Assembly (NCBI RefSeq): GCF_025753815.1
Contig: NZ_JAOWRF010000105.1
Location: forward strand, 1-42,194
Length of the DNA stretch: 42,194 nucleotides
Reading direction: 5' to 3'
Source of the DNA: Plectonema radiosum NIES-515
GTDB lineage: Bacteria; Cyanobacteriota; Cyanobacteriia; Cyanobacteriales; Nostocaceae
Each line of letters starts with the position of its first letter. Within the stretch, counting starts at the first letter, position 1. Under the pieces are notes generated by a model. It was given only the letters and a program-made list of their open reading frames with translations, had not been told where the DNA came from and ran no database searches. This document shows, in pieces, positions 17,459 through 25,232 of the stretch. The translations under genes and the position numbers were made by a program.

Positions 17459-18655
17459 TCAAAACATCAGCGGTAGCTCTAATTGCTTGCTGATTTCCTC
17501 TTCATAGCACCATTCTGTAGTTGCTAAAAAGTCAAGGATAGTTTGAGCCAAACCCTTTGAAGCTAGATATGGTACACCATTACCAATAGTTTTAAACATA
17601 TTCGTCAACGTCATATTCTCTGGAAGCACAAAATTTGCAGGCAAAGATTGTATCGCTAAAGCTTCTGCCACAGAAATTCTTCTAACTTTGTAAGGATGTA
17701 AATGTACTTCATTATTGCCATAACAAGCTGTGGGAGAATAACGCCATCGGTGAAGACGTTTGTAAGACTTTTTGGAATCATCTCCTTCATCAACAACAGC
17801 AAATTTTTTTATCCCAGCCCTAGGTTGAAAATAGTGTTTTGAATTGGCATGATTTAACACATCATTTTTTCTAAACCAGTATTCAACAGTTAGTTCCTGA
17901 ATAATTCCATCAGGACATAACACTATAGAATCTTCTTTAAATGCTTCACGCATCCCCCAAGGGGAAGAAAAGACTTTATCTTGAGGATATAAAATGTGCT
18001 TTTGCCAAGGAAAAGTACCTTCAGGAAGAATATTTTCACTGTGAAGTATTATTCCCATATCTTGAACAAGTTTTTTTCGGAAACCTATAAGAATAATTCT
18101 TTCTCTATCTTGAGATACACCATATTCAATCGCATTAATCAAACGCTCTGTTAATATATAACCAGCTTGCTGCAATTGTTGTTTCAACGCTTCAAAAAAT
18201 AAACGGTGTTTTGTCGTCTTCCACAAACCTTTGACGTTCTCAAACAAAAAGAAATCAGGTTGTTGTTGGCAAATTAATTCAACATAGGAAGCCGAAAGTT
18301 TACCATTATCTCCTAAACGTCCTTTGTTCTTACCACCCACAGAAAAATCAGGACAGGGAGGACCACCAATAAAACCAATTATATTATTAGACTTGCGGCA
18401 ATCTTTTACTAACTCTCCCAGACGTTGTGCTGGTAAACCTTCAATAAGTTTGGTTACATCTGCTTCTTCCCCATAATGATATCCGTATTTAGGTAATGGC
18501 AGATTGAGAGCCTGCCGTGAATAGCGGTATGCTGACATAAAAGGGGAAAAAATTTCATTCACATAAACGATATTAAAACCGTTGGTTTCAAAACCTAAAT
18601 CAAGGAAACCAGAGCCGGCAAAAAAGGAGAAAATAGAAAGGCGATCGCTTGTCAT
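17459..18655 (-). CDS. DNA (cytosine-5) methyltransferase
   Basis: A 398-aa m5C methyltransferase using SAM. Motif I is FFAGSGFLDLGFE (11-23). The catalytic loop GGPPCPDFS has C101 (with PCP in place of the more common PCQ). ENV is at 139-141, motif VIII at QDRERI (182-187), motif IX at RRISVAEALAIQSLP, and motif X at GNGVPYLASKG. The variable target recognition region lies between about 225 and 325. The start is ATG 18655, with GTG one codon upstream. No restriction enzyme gene accompanies it, so it is an orphan methyltransferase or the survivor of a system. Its target cannot be read from sequence. The neighbouring truncated DUF1016 gene is divergent. Confidence 0.92.
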   Translation of the reverse strand: MTSDRLSIFSFFAGSGFLDLGFETNGFNIVYVNEIFSPFMSAYRYSRQALNLPLPKYGYHYGEEADVTKLIEGLPAQRLGELVKDCRKSNNIIGFIGGPPCPDFSVGGKNKGRLGDNGKLSASYVELICQQQPDFFLFENVKGLWKTTKHRLFFEALKQQLQQAGYILTERLINAIEYGVSQDRERIILIGFRKKLVQDMGIILHSENILPEGTFPWQKHILYPQDKVFSSPWGMREAFKEDSIVLCPDGIIQELTVEYWFRKNDVLNHANSKHYFQPRAGIKKFAVVDEGDDSKKSYKRLHRWRYSPTACYGNNEVHLHPYKVRRISVAEALAIQSLPANFVLPENMTLTNMFKTIGNGVPYLASKGLAQTILDFLATTEWCYEEEISKQLELPLMF

Positions 18656-18692
18656 CACATTAACGCTGCTTACTTTAAACTAAAGTACATTA

Positions 18693-18819
18693 GCGCCATA
18701 TTCCAATACCGTTGGTGTTAAGCCTGATCGGACGAGTGTAGAGACGCGAAATTTCGCGTCTCTACAAGCCTAAAATCATTACCAAAAATCCTTAACTGAA
18801 CCGTATTGCGCCATATTCC
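18693..18819. mobile_element. 103-bp MITE (copy A) with 12-bp flanking direct repeats
   Basis: The element occupies 18705-18807, bounded by imperfect terminal inverted repeats (AATACCGTTGGTGTTAAG against AATACGGTTCAGTTAAG). At its centre is the palindrome TAGAGACGCG/CGCGTCTCTA around AAATTT. The direct repeat GCGCCATATTCC lies on each side (18693-18704 and 18808-18819), looking like a target duplication. Copy B at 28158-28260 has exactly the same length and lies in the reverse orientation. Confidence 0.85.
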
Positions 18820-18838
18820 GCTGCTAATTGCAAGTTTT

Positions 18839-19492
18839 ATGCCAAAAGAAGATAAATTCAACCTATCACAAGCTGGCACCTCTGATATCCTCGGTTATGA
18901 TGACTTTCTCAGCGAACTGAAAACACGGATTTCTCACGCTCAAATACGAGCGGCTGTTGCTGTCAACAAAGAGTTAATATTACTTTACTGGCAAATTGGG
19001 CGAGATATTCTTCACAGACAGCAGCAGCAAGGATGGGGAGCAAAAGTAATCAACCGTCTTGCAACCGACTTGCAGCAAGCTTTTCCAGAAATTAAAGGTT
19101 TCTCACCTCGCAATCTCAAGTATATGCGAGCATTTGCCCAAGCTTACCCTGATGAGCAATTTGTGCAGCTGCTTGCTGCACAAATTCCTTGGTTTCACAA
19201 TTGCGTCCTTTTGGATAAAGTCAAGGATAGTGGAGAGCGTGAATGGTACATACAACAAACTATACAACATGGCTGGAGTCGGAATGTTTTAGTCCATCAA
19301 ATTGAAAGCCAGTTGTACCACCGTCAGGGTAAAGCTATTACTAATTTTGACCGCACACTCCCCAAACCGCAATCAGAACTAGCGCAACAGTTGTTGAAAG
19401 TATTTTATTCGGAGCGAATATTTAGCGGTAGTTTCAAACCACAATCGGAACTAGCGCAACAGTTATTAAAAAGCAGCTTTTTTATTTTATAA
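18839..19492 (+). CDS. Truncated DUF1016 (YhcG-type) protein lacking its nuclease domain
   Basis: The start is ATG 18839; an in-frame TTG lies 33 bp upstream within the MITE flank. The 217-aa product matches the DUF1016 N-terminal domain (SELKTRISHAQIRAAVAVNK, LLYWQIGRDIL, GFSPRNLKYMRAFA, WYIQQTIQHGWSRNVLVHQI). Full proteins of this family run to about 340-370 aa and end in a PD-(D/E)XK domain, which is missing. Instead the reading frame goes through a local duplication: PQSELAQQLLK occurs twice, 23 residues apart, and the frame then stops. It is probably a decaying gene. YhcG-like genes often occur with restriction-modification systems, and an m5C methyltransferase is divergent next door. 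Confidence 0.8.
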   Translation: MPKEDKFNLSQAGTSDILGYDDFLSELKTRISHAQIRAAVAVNKELILLYWQIGRDILHRQQQQGWGAKVINRLATDLQQAFPEIKGFSPRNLKYMRAFAQAYPDEQFVQLLAAQIPWFHNCVLLDKVKDSGEREWYIQQTIQHGWSRNVLVHQIESQLYHRQGKAITNFDRTLPKPQSELAQQLLKVFYSERIFSGSFKPQSELAQQLLKSSFFIL

Positions 19493-19904
19493 ACTTGGGA
19501 GAGGAGATTCTTAAATGTGATTTATAACGCGCTTTAATCAACCATATTCGTGATTTATTAGAGTAATTTAAACAGTTTAGAATCTAAATTAAGTATTTTT
19601 AAGAAAACATCAAGAAAAAATCAAGAAAAAATCAAGAAAAAATAAATTTTATGTAAACCGACTAGAATTAATTAATAATATTTTTTTTTAATCTACACTA
19701 TATCTAGTTACTAATAGCTTGCTCGGTATTAATAAACCAAATACAAATCAATAGCAAAAAGTTCAGTAGAGCTGGAACCTCTACTGAACTTTGCTGAAGA
19801 TTATGTGTCTTGCGCTATAGCCTAGTAAGCGATCGCACAAGGGGCTTTTTAGCCAATTAAAAAGTCACTTTTTAATAATTACTCCAAGGAGGGAGAAATT
19901 TATC
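19493..19904. other. AT-rich spacer with two hairpins
   Basis: The part after the DUF1016 fragment is AT-rich with repeated ATCAAGAAAAA. A perfect 14-bp stem (AAAGTTCAGTAGAG / CTCTACTGAACTTT, 19758-19792, 7-nt loop) and a 10-bp stem (ATTAAAAAGT / ACTTTTTAAT, 19856-19876) follow. The second lies just before the Shine-Dalgarno of the small gene at 19905 and could form a leader structure. No other gene is visible. Confidence 0.6.
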
Positions 19905-20084
19905 ATGTCTACTAAAAACCATATTAAACCAATAATCCTAGTTTTGGCTAGTGTTATTGCTTTGGGCTTGGGACGAGTTCAGTACGGCACAGAAACACCT
20001 TTGGATTACGCTAACAATGTTGTAGTCTTTATTGCCGGAATCTCTCATCTATTAGAGATAAACTCTAAGGACAAAGATAAGTAG
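19905..20084 (+). CDS. 59-aa small membrane protein, unknown function
   Basis: ATG 19905 follows a strong Shine-Dalgarno AAGGAGG at 19886-19892. The peptide has one hydrophobic helix near its start (IKPIILVLASVIALGLG), a middle segment VQYGTETPLDYANNVVVF that may make a second short span, and a charged tail NSKDKDK. The ribosome binding site and the clean reading frame make it a likely real gene even though it is short. I do not recognise the family. Confidence 0.6.
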   Translation: MSTKNHIKPIILVLASVIALGLGRVQYGTETPLDYANNVVVFIAGISHLLEINSKDKDK

Positions 20085-20130
20085 CTGATACACTAAAGAG
20101 CATCTGACTGATATATTCTAACTGTCTCAT

Positions 20131-20256
20131 ATCCCGCCAGGGAATTAATTCCCTGGCTAATAGCGCAAGTCTACTAAAGTAGACTAAAAATTGCTTTACA
20201 GTCTACTTTAGTAGACTTAGGCTATTAGCCTGCGATTTTAATCGCAGGCTAATAGC
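20131..20256. repeat. Single structured repeat related to the 218-bp array
   Basis: Same architecture as the array units at 3295-4104: a proximal CCAGGGAATTAATTCCCTGG palindrome, an outer GGCTAATAG / CTATTAGCC pair, inner AGTCTACTAAAGTAGACT (present twice), and a distal CCTGCGATT/AATCGCAGG hairpin. Stem sequences differ from the array while pairing is kept. It lies in the gap between the small gene and the GTPase gene. Confidence 0.85.
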
Positions 20257-20285
20257 TCTACGAGTGCGTGAAACTACCTCTTTAC

Positions 20286-21692
20286 CTAACCACTAATAGC
20301 TTCAGGCTGTGCTTCTGGTAACAAACGCTTCACACCTTGCTTAACAAACCCTTGCAAAAAACCAATTTGCTGATTTTGTACAAAGACGTTTTGCAAAGTT
20401 TGCCGCAATTTATCCAAATTCAAACCACCTTCAGAATTTAAGGCGATTTCCTGCTGCTCGAAATACTCAATTAAGCTAAGACCTGCTACCCTAGTAAGAT
20501 ACGCAGCACTCACACCCTGCACGACGCCACCAGCAACAAAGGTGACAGCGTTACTCTTGAGGACAGTGCTAACAGCCTTTGTAGAAAGTTCTACCAAACC
20601 GAGTTTCAGCATCAAACTTCCCATTGCACCGGCTACGGTTTGCGCTTGTTCGAGGGAAAACTTCTGCTGATATATACCACCCAAATCCATCACCATTTGG
20701 GCATTAATTGCCGCTGTTGCCAAGATATCCAGCGCTGGGACTGGGTTAGCGAATGCCGCAGCCGCAGCTATCCACTGATATTGTTCTATTATGGGAGTTG
20801 CGCGATCGCGTCTCACGCCATTCAACAAGTTCTTCGCATCAGCTTTCAACAACTTCGCTTTTCTCATCGTAGTTGTCCAGACAAGTTGTTGTCTTTGCTG
20901 TGCGACAATCTCAAATAAATGCTGCGTTAACTGTTGAATGTCTGGTGACGGCTGTTCCATCCATTCTTGTACGGAACCGTCTTCTTGATGCTTCCGCACC
21001 TTGATGGGCAAAGGAGACACCGCAGTTGCAACTACATTCGTTTGCATCCGCTGTTTCAACGACAGTAACACGCTCTGCCGTTCGTCTGGTAAATACTGGT
21101 CTTGTTTGTTAAAAACCAGCATTGCGGGTTGATTTGCTGCCTTTAGCTGCTGTAAACTTTGAAATTCTGAATCTGTTAAATCACCGTTTGTCAAAAACAG
21201 CACAAAATCAGATTGATTAACTTCTAACTTTTCACCCGCTTCTACAAACAAAGGTGCTGTTTCGTTGAATTGTACAGATGGGAAATTTTTCTGTAGAACT
21301 TGAATTAAGGTGGTTTTACCTACGGATTTTCCGCCGGTAACAGCTAGTTTAATTTCTTGTCTATCTAATTCAAAGAATAATTGATTAACTTGTTCTCGCA
21401 GTGTTTTTAAAGCTGGATGATTCTCTACTTCGCTTGCAAGTTGGTTAATTACGACTTCAGTCAGTGCGATCGCTTCTTCTACTTTAGCCCGATTTACAGG
21501 CATACTATCAAAGATATCAGAAGTCTTTTTGCTGCGATTTGGCTTAAATAACCACAAACCACCACCGACTGCTACCAAACTCAATAAACCAAACTCTCCC
21601 ACCTGCACCATCGAATGATGCATATTTTCTAAAATCCATAGAGAAAAGGATAGTCCCAATCCTCCCACTAAAATCGGTCGCTGCAACTTCAC
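20286..21692 (-). CDS. Membrane-associated GTPase with DUF697 domain
   Basis: Predicted 468-aa GTP-binding protein. Two hydrophobic segments near the N-terminus precede a G domain with P-loop GGKSVGKTT (about 120-128) and guanine-specificity motif NKQD. The C-terminal DUF697-like region (about 310-420) has hydrophobic segments such as QWIAAAAAFANPVPALDILA. I chose GTG 21692 because GGAG precedes it. The frame also opens at a TTG (21743) that overlaps the stop of the upstream endonuclease gene by 4 bp. The family is common in cyanobacteria and its role is unknown. The HE-like gene upstream may share its transcript. Confidence 0.82.
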   Translation of the reverse strand: MKLQRPILVGGLGLSFSLWILENMHHSMVQVGEFGLLSLVAVGGGLWLFKPNRSKKTSDIFDSMPVNRAKVEEAIALTEVVINQLASEVENHPALKTLREQVNQLFFELDRQEIKLAVTGGKSVGKTTLIQVLQKNFPSVQFNETAPLFVEAGEKLEVNQSDFVLFLTNGDLTDSEFQSLQQLKAANQPAMLVFNKQDQYLPDERQSVLLSLKQRMQTNVVATAVSPLPIKVRKHQEDGSVQEWMEQPSPDIQQLTQHLFEIVAQQRQQLVWTTTMRKAKLLKADAKNLLNGVRRDRATPIIEQYQWIAAAAAFANPVPALDILATAAINAQMVMDLGGIYQQKFSLEQAQTVAGAMGSLMLKLGLVELSTKAVSTVLKSNAVTFVAGGVVQGVSAAYLTRVAGLSLIEYFEQQEIALNSEGGLNLDKLRQTLQNVFVQNQQIGFLQGFVKQGVKRLLPEAQPEAISG

Positions 21693-21739
21693 AACTATGA
21701 TTCTCCGCGCTTTTTCGATGCCTTCTCTTCCAGAATAGA

Positions 21740-22231
21740 TCAAAAATTCCCTTGGACAAATTCCACAGGCAAGTCCGGATAATTTTCTTTACTTTCTTTA
21801 CTTACTACCGTTTGTAAAATTAACTCCCAAGCATCACGATACTTAGCTGAACGTGGTTTACGCTGTCGCTTGTCTGTTTCAACAAAATGTATTTCGCTAC
21901 CATAGCTGATGAACACATCTACCGGGAAGATATAGAACAGGTCAAGTTTCTCTATATATACCAAGGCAAAATCAAAGTCGGATTTTTTGTAGGCAACTCT
22001 TACCATTAGTCGTCGATTTGTCTTGGTGCGACGATTATCTACGACATAATTACCTGAAGGCTGATCAAACCAGGCATATTTAACTTGGATTTTAATCAGA
22101 GTTCCTTCAACATCATACGCCAAATCGTAAGCAAGGCGATCGCCAACAGGTTTTAAAACTCCCCAACCACGCTTTAAGGCATGAAGAATCGCAGCTTGTT
22201 CTGCTATGTCTCCCCTTAGCTTTGTGTCCAT
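21740..22231 (-). CDS. I-Ssp6803I-like PD-(D/E)XK homing endonuclease, encoded outside the intron
   Basis: A 163-aa protein of the PDDEXK_5 type, known from I-Ssp6803I, which is encoded in the initiator-tRNA group I intron of Synechocystis and cuts the intronless allele. Candidate active-site residues are E11 (GDIAEQAA), D36 (LAYDLAYD), and Q49 and K51 (KIQVKYAW). These resemble the E/D/Q/K set I recall for I-Ssp6803I. The gene begins 82 bp downstream of the split tRNA-fMet gene on the same strand, beyond a terminator hairpin. The intron itself has no open frame. Its stop overlaps the long form of the GTPase gene. A related non-homing nuclease is the alternative, but the position beside the intron argues for the homing role. 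Confidence 0.8.
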   Translation of the reverse strand: MDTKLRGDIAEQAAILHALKRGWGVLKPVGDRLAYDLAYDVEGTLIKIQVKYAWFDQPSGNYVVDNRRTKTNRRLMVRVAYKKSDFDFALVYIEKLDLFYIFPVDVFISYGSEIHFVETDKRQRKPRSAKYRDAWELILQTVVSKESKENYPDLPVEFVQGNF

Positions 22232-22262
22232 TTGTTACTTGGATATAGCTACTAATCAGCAT

Positions 22263-22306
22263 AAAACAAAACCCTGCAACTTTTTAGTGTTACAGGGTTT
22301 TGTTTT
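22263..22306 (-). terminator. Hairpin terminator after tRNA-fMet
   Basis: A perfect 14-bp stem, AAAACAAAACCCTG (22263-22276) against CAGGGTTTTGTTTT (22293-22306), with a 16-nt loop. It lies 6 bp beyond the encoded CCA end. The minus-strand transcript ends the stem in a U-rich run. The plus-strand transcript also ends in six Ts, so the site could work both ways. Confidence 0.75.
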
Positions 22307-22312
22307 TTAAGT

Positions 22313-22633
22313 TGGTGGCGGGAAGTGGATTTGAACCACTGACCTTCGGGTTATGCTTACCATCTACAGTTTTCACTGCCTGGATTAACCAGTTTGTGGT
22401 CTGGACTGTCCCTTTACCCTCAGCTTTACTGTTAGGGTACCTGCCTTCCAGTCTCTACACCTTCTCCATTTCTGGAGCTTGGTTCGGGATTACCGCGCTA
22501 TTGGCTTCCCCGAGTTTGACAGGTAAACATACGTAAGTTTCTTTACGTACCGCCCATAGTAAGAATAACTTTTAAGCGTTTAGTCAATCTTACTCGTTGA
22601 GCCCGACGAGCTACCAGGCTGCTCTATCCCGCG
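22313..22633 (-). tRNA. tRNA-fMet (CAU) interrupted by a group I intron
   Basis: The 5' exon 22633-22600 starts CGCGGGATAGAGCAGCCTGG and runs into the anticodon stem GTCGGGCT. The 3' exon 22355-22313 starts CATAACCCGAAGGTCAG, continues with the T arm GGTTCAAATCC, and ends with encoded CCA. The 1-72 position is an unpaired C:C and three G-C pairs close the anticodon stem, both marks of an initiator tRNA. The intron interrupts the anticodon loop immediately 5' of CAU. Joined exons make a complete cloverleaf. Confidence 0.95.
22356..22599 (-). ncRNA. 244-nt group I intron in tRNA-fMet
   Basis: Exon 1 ends in U and the intron ends in G (GGTAAG before CATAACC), as group I splicing demands. Conserved core elements are visible on the minus strand: a P-like AACTCGGGGAAGCC, a Q-like GGTAATCCCGAACCAAGC, an R-like GGTGTAGAGACT and an S-like ACAGTCCAGACC. 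The layout resembles the small IC3-type introns of cyanobacterial tRNAs. No open frame of useful length exists inside. The presumed mobility endonuclease is encoded just downstream of the tRNA. Confidence 0.9.
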
Positions 22634-22678
22634 TCGTTCGTCTTTATTTACTATAACCCAAGCTTTTAAATTTGGCAA

Positions 22679-23632
22679 CTACAAAAGTGATAATTCTCCA
22701 ACAACTTCTAAACGCTTGTATTTACCGAAGCTCATAAACTTTTCTGAGAGGCTTTGAGCGACGCTGGGGCTAATCCAGCCCATCTGCTGAAGCACGTGAA
22801 TGGCAACGGCGTATTTTGCTCGCTTTGCTCCATCTATGACTTTAATTGCCAATCCCATGCCTTCGCCAAGCCGGCTGATGCACTGCACTCCTTCGGCGCC
22901 GGATTTACTTACCAGTTCTCCTGGAGCCAAGCGCATTAGTTCTGTATCAAATTCTCCGTCTCCTGCGACCAAATTGGGATGATGAGTCATGGCACGGATA
23001 ATGCGCTCCATATCCAAGTTGTTACCAGAGGCTAGCAGAGCATATAAAGACGCTATTTGAGCAAGTTGCATGTAATAGGTAGGTACGCCACAATCATCAC
23101 GAGCGCTGATAAATTCTTCTGCCGGCATTCGTAGCAATTCTGCTATTTTGCTGACAATCAACTGCTGGATGGGGTGTTTGCGTTCCAAGTAGTTATTTAA
23201 AGGAAAATGGCGCTGTTGACAAACGGCTAACATCCCCGCATGTTTACCAGAGCAGTTGTATTGCAAACTACTTTTTTTACCTTCGGGAATCGGGCATTGA
23301 AGTAAGTTCGGATCGAGATCGGCACGCCAAAGTATATTAAACACTTGTCGTACCTGCTCGATTGTACCTTTGTGAGAAGATACGATAATTGCTAAGTCGC
23401 GATCGCTCAAATCATAACGTTCCAGTGTACCTGTGCTGGTGACAGCGAGTGCCTGAAATGGTTTGAGGGCTGAACGCACAAAAGTAGCAGTTTCCGCGTT
23501 TCCCGCAACGGATAACACCCGTCCCCGTTCATCGCAGACAACAGCTTGGACTATGTGCCTCGATTCAATAATGCCTTCCCGCAGCAACCTAACTTCAAGT
23601 GCTGCCGCTTGAGTTCGTTTTCCCCTTGTCAT
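22679..23632 (-). CDS. Asparaginase II family protein
   Basis: Family PF06089-like L-asparaginase, distinct from the AnsA/AnsB and Ntn-hydrolase types. Characteristic segments are VVCDERGRVLSVAGNAET, RSALKPFQALAV, SSHKGT, the central YNCSGKHAGMLAVC and RDDCGVPTYYMQLAQIASLY. I chose ATG 23632 (MTRGKRTQAAALEVRLLREG) because the family's conserved region starts there. An upstream in-frame ATG at 23686 would add 18 residues and has no better ribosome binding site. The gene follows tRNA-fMet at 45 bp, with tRNA transcription leading away from it. Confidence 0.9.
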   Translation of the reverse strand: MTRGKRTQAAALEVRLLREGIIESRHIVQAVVCDERGRVLSVAGNAETATFVRSALKPFQALAVTSTGTLERYDLSDRDLAIIVSSHKGTIEQVRQVFNILWRADLDPNLLQCPIPEGKKSSLQYNCSGKHAGMLAVCQQRHFPLNNYLERKHPIQQLIVSKIAELLRMPAEEFISARDDCGVPTYYMQLAQIASLYALLASGNNLDMERIIRAMTHHPNLVAGDGEFDTELMRLAPGELVSKSGAEGVQCISRLGEGMGLAIKVIDGAKRAKYAVAIHVLQQMGWISPSVAQSLSEKFMSFGKYKRLEVVGELSLL

Positions 23633-23720
23633 GGGTGAGAATATATCATTTTTTTGTCTTTTTTTCAGGAGTCCAAAGTCACGCATTCCATTGTCAATCT
23701 TTTGATTGACTGTTGACTTT

Positions 23721-24040
23721 TTGACACTCCTCGCGCTTTAGCGACGAGGATTCTTTAGAAGGAGATATCCACCGTTGGACATTGCTCGAACCACAACTCC
23801 CAAGACCGTAGTTACTCGAATCCCAGTGTCGTGCGACACGCAGTGCCAATTGCGCCTACTCTCTCCGATGCGAACACCATTGAGTCTACTTTTAATATTG
23901 TGCTTCACTCGCAAGACAGTATGAAGTTTGTGGGGGCTGGGTCTAGAGTGCAGCGCACCAAACAGACCATTTCGGGCTGTCGTCATTTAACTAGATGTCC
24001 CACCACCGGGAGTTTCACCCACCTTTAAGGTCAATGTGGC
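23721..24040 (-). mobile_element. Remnant resembling an IS200/IS605 right end
   Basis: A subterminal hairpin CCTCGCGCTTTAGCGACGAG(G) at 23729-23749, followed by TGTCAA on the minus strand, resembles the right ends of cyanobacterial IS200/IS605 elements. Upstream on the minus strand, a short frame ends LTLKVGETPGGGTSS with its stop at 23987-23989, suggestive of a transposon protein tail. An 82-codon frame (23738-23986) has no recognisable domains and is probably chance. This accounts for most of the 470-bp gap between the asparaginase and CGLD27 genes. The assignment is by pattern memory only. Confidence 0.4.
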
Positions 24041-24104
24041 TATTCCTAATATTAAAGCATAAAACTGTAAAGCCGTGCTAGAAGCACTCTTGTTTCAAAC
24101 CCAA

Positions 24105-24614
24105 TTATTTCGATGAAAGTAAGTGCCAAATTATCGTACCAGCAACTAACAATCCCGCCAAGCAAAGACTCGTTATTTGTAAGCGACGAATAATCGGTTT
24201 AATTTCATAGCTGACGATTAAGCGATCGCGCATGAGGACAGATTCGGGTTTTGTCCAAGTTTGACCGTCGTACCAACCTGATTCTTCATAAAATATTACC
24301 GGACTGAACAGGCGTGAGCCTACATAAGACCAGCCCAAATACAGCCTTGTCAGTCCCAGAACTACCCCTACACTCGCTCCACCAGCTCCACACAGTAGAA
24401 ACTGGGCAATATACTTATTTGGGGTAAAACTTGCTGCTGCAACTGGTGCTGCCACCACCCAAGATAAACCCCAAATCCAAACCATTTTCATGATATAATC
24501 GCGCCAACTTAAGGTGCAATCACGAAATAGCCAAGAAATTTTTAATTCTTCATACTCATTGAGCGGTTGCTGTTCACTAGGAACTGGGCAATTTGAAACT
24601 GAGGAATTAATCAT
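24105..24614 (-). CDS. CGLD27 family protein (DUF1230, Ycf36-like)
   Basis: A 169-aa membrane protein of the family conserved in cyanobacteria and plastids (GreenCut CGLD27, related to Ycf36). Two hydrophobic segments span about 43-62 and 74-95, followed by the family signature EESGWYDGQTWTKPESVLMR and a C-terminal span (about 147-165). Its ATG overlaps the rsfS stop by 4 bp, so translation is probably coupled. Function is not settled. Confidence 0.9.
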   Translation of the reverse strand: MINSSVSNCPVPSEQQPLNEYEELKISWLFRDCTLSWRDYIMKMVWIWGLSWVVAAPVAAASFTPNKYIAQFLLCGAGGASVGVVLGLTRLYLGWSYVGSRLFSPVIFYEESGWYDGQTWTKPESVLMRDRLIVSYEIKPIIRRLQITSLCLAGLLVAGTIIWHLLSSK

Positions 24615-25066
24615 GTTGGTTTACCCCCACCCTCCGAAGGTTTTGGATACTCTATCCGTTCCGCATGACCCCAAAACGCTTCTAAATTATAAAATTCGCG
24701 TTCTTTAGGCATCATCACATGAACAATCACTTCACCGTAATCGTGTAGCACCCAACTTCCCTCGGCTTTTCCTGCTGTCCGCAAGGGATTTCGTTGTAAT
24801 TCCGTTTTGACTTTTTCTTCTATTGCGTCGGCGATCGCTCTTACTTGTACCCTTGAATAACCACTCATCATCACAAAGTAATCCGCCAAGTAAGATACGG
24901 ATGCTACATGAAGCAATACAATATCACCTGCTTTGCGATCTGATGCCGCTTCGACGATAGTTTCCGCTAACTTTCTACTCATCTGGTCGTCAGTTGATGA
25001 GCTCTCGACCGCTTTCTTGGTTAAAAAGACAGATTGTAATGGAATTCCTTGGAAATAATCAGACAT
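24611..25066 (-). CDS. rsfS: Ribosomal silencing factor RsfS (Iojap)
   Basis: Binds L14 of the large subunit and blocks joining of subunits under poor conditions. The 151-aa protein has the family core: AGDIVLLHVASVSYLADYFV, then SGYSRVQVRAIADAIEEKV, GSWVLHDYGEVIVHVM and EREFYNLEAFWGHAERI. Residues 1-27 form a variable N-terminal lead. The gene sits between yqeK (167 bp upstream) and CGLD27 (4-bp overlap), and the yqeK-rsfS order is seen in many bacteria. Confidence 0.95.
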   Translation of the reverse strand: MSDYFQGIPLQSVFLTKKAVESSSTDDQMSRKLAETIVEAASDRKAGDIVLLHVASVSYLADYFVMMSGYSRVQVRAIADAIEEKVKTELQRNPLRTAGKAEGSWVLHDYGEVIVHVMMPKEREFYNLEAFWGHAERIEYPKPSEGGGKPT

Positions 25067-25232
25067 TAAACCTCAGGTGCTTTCTTTTTTGGCAACTTTT
25101 TTTACAATTCTTAATAAATACAAATTCATAGAATTGTAAATGTGCGAACTGGTTTTTTTTGAATACTAACAAAAAATCGATGTTTATGAAGTTGCGCTCT
25201 TTCTTGGCTTTGTTAATAATTTACCATCAGCG

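Noticed and set aside
23738-23986. 82-codon minus-strand frame after the asparaginase gene
   Set aside because: Lies within the IS200/IS605-like right end and shows no domain; likely non-coding element sequence.
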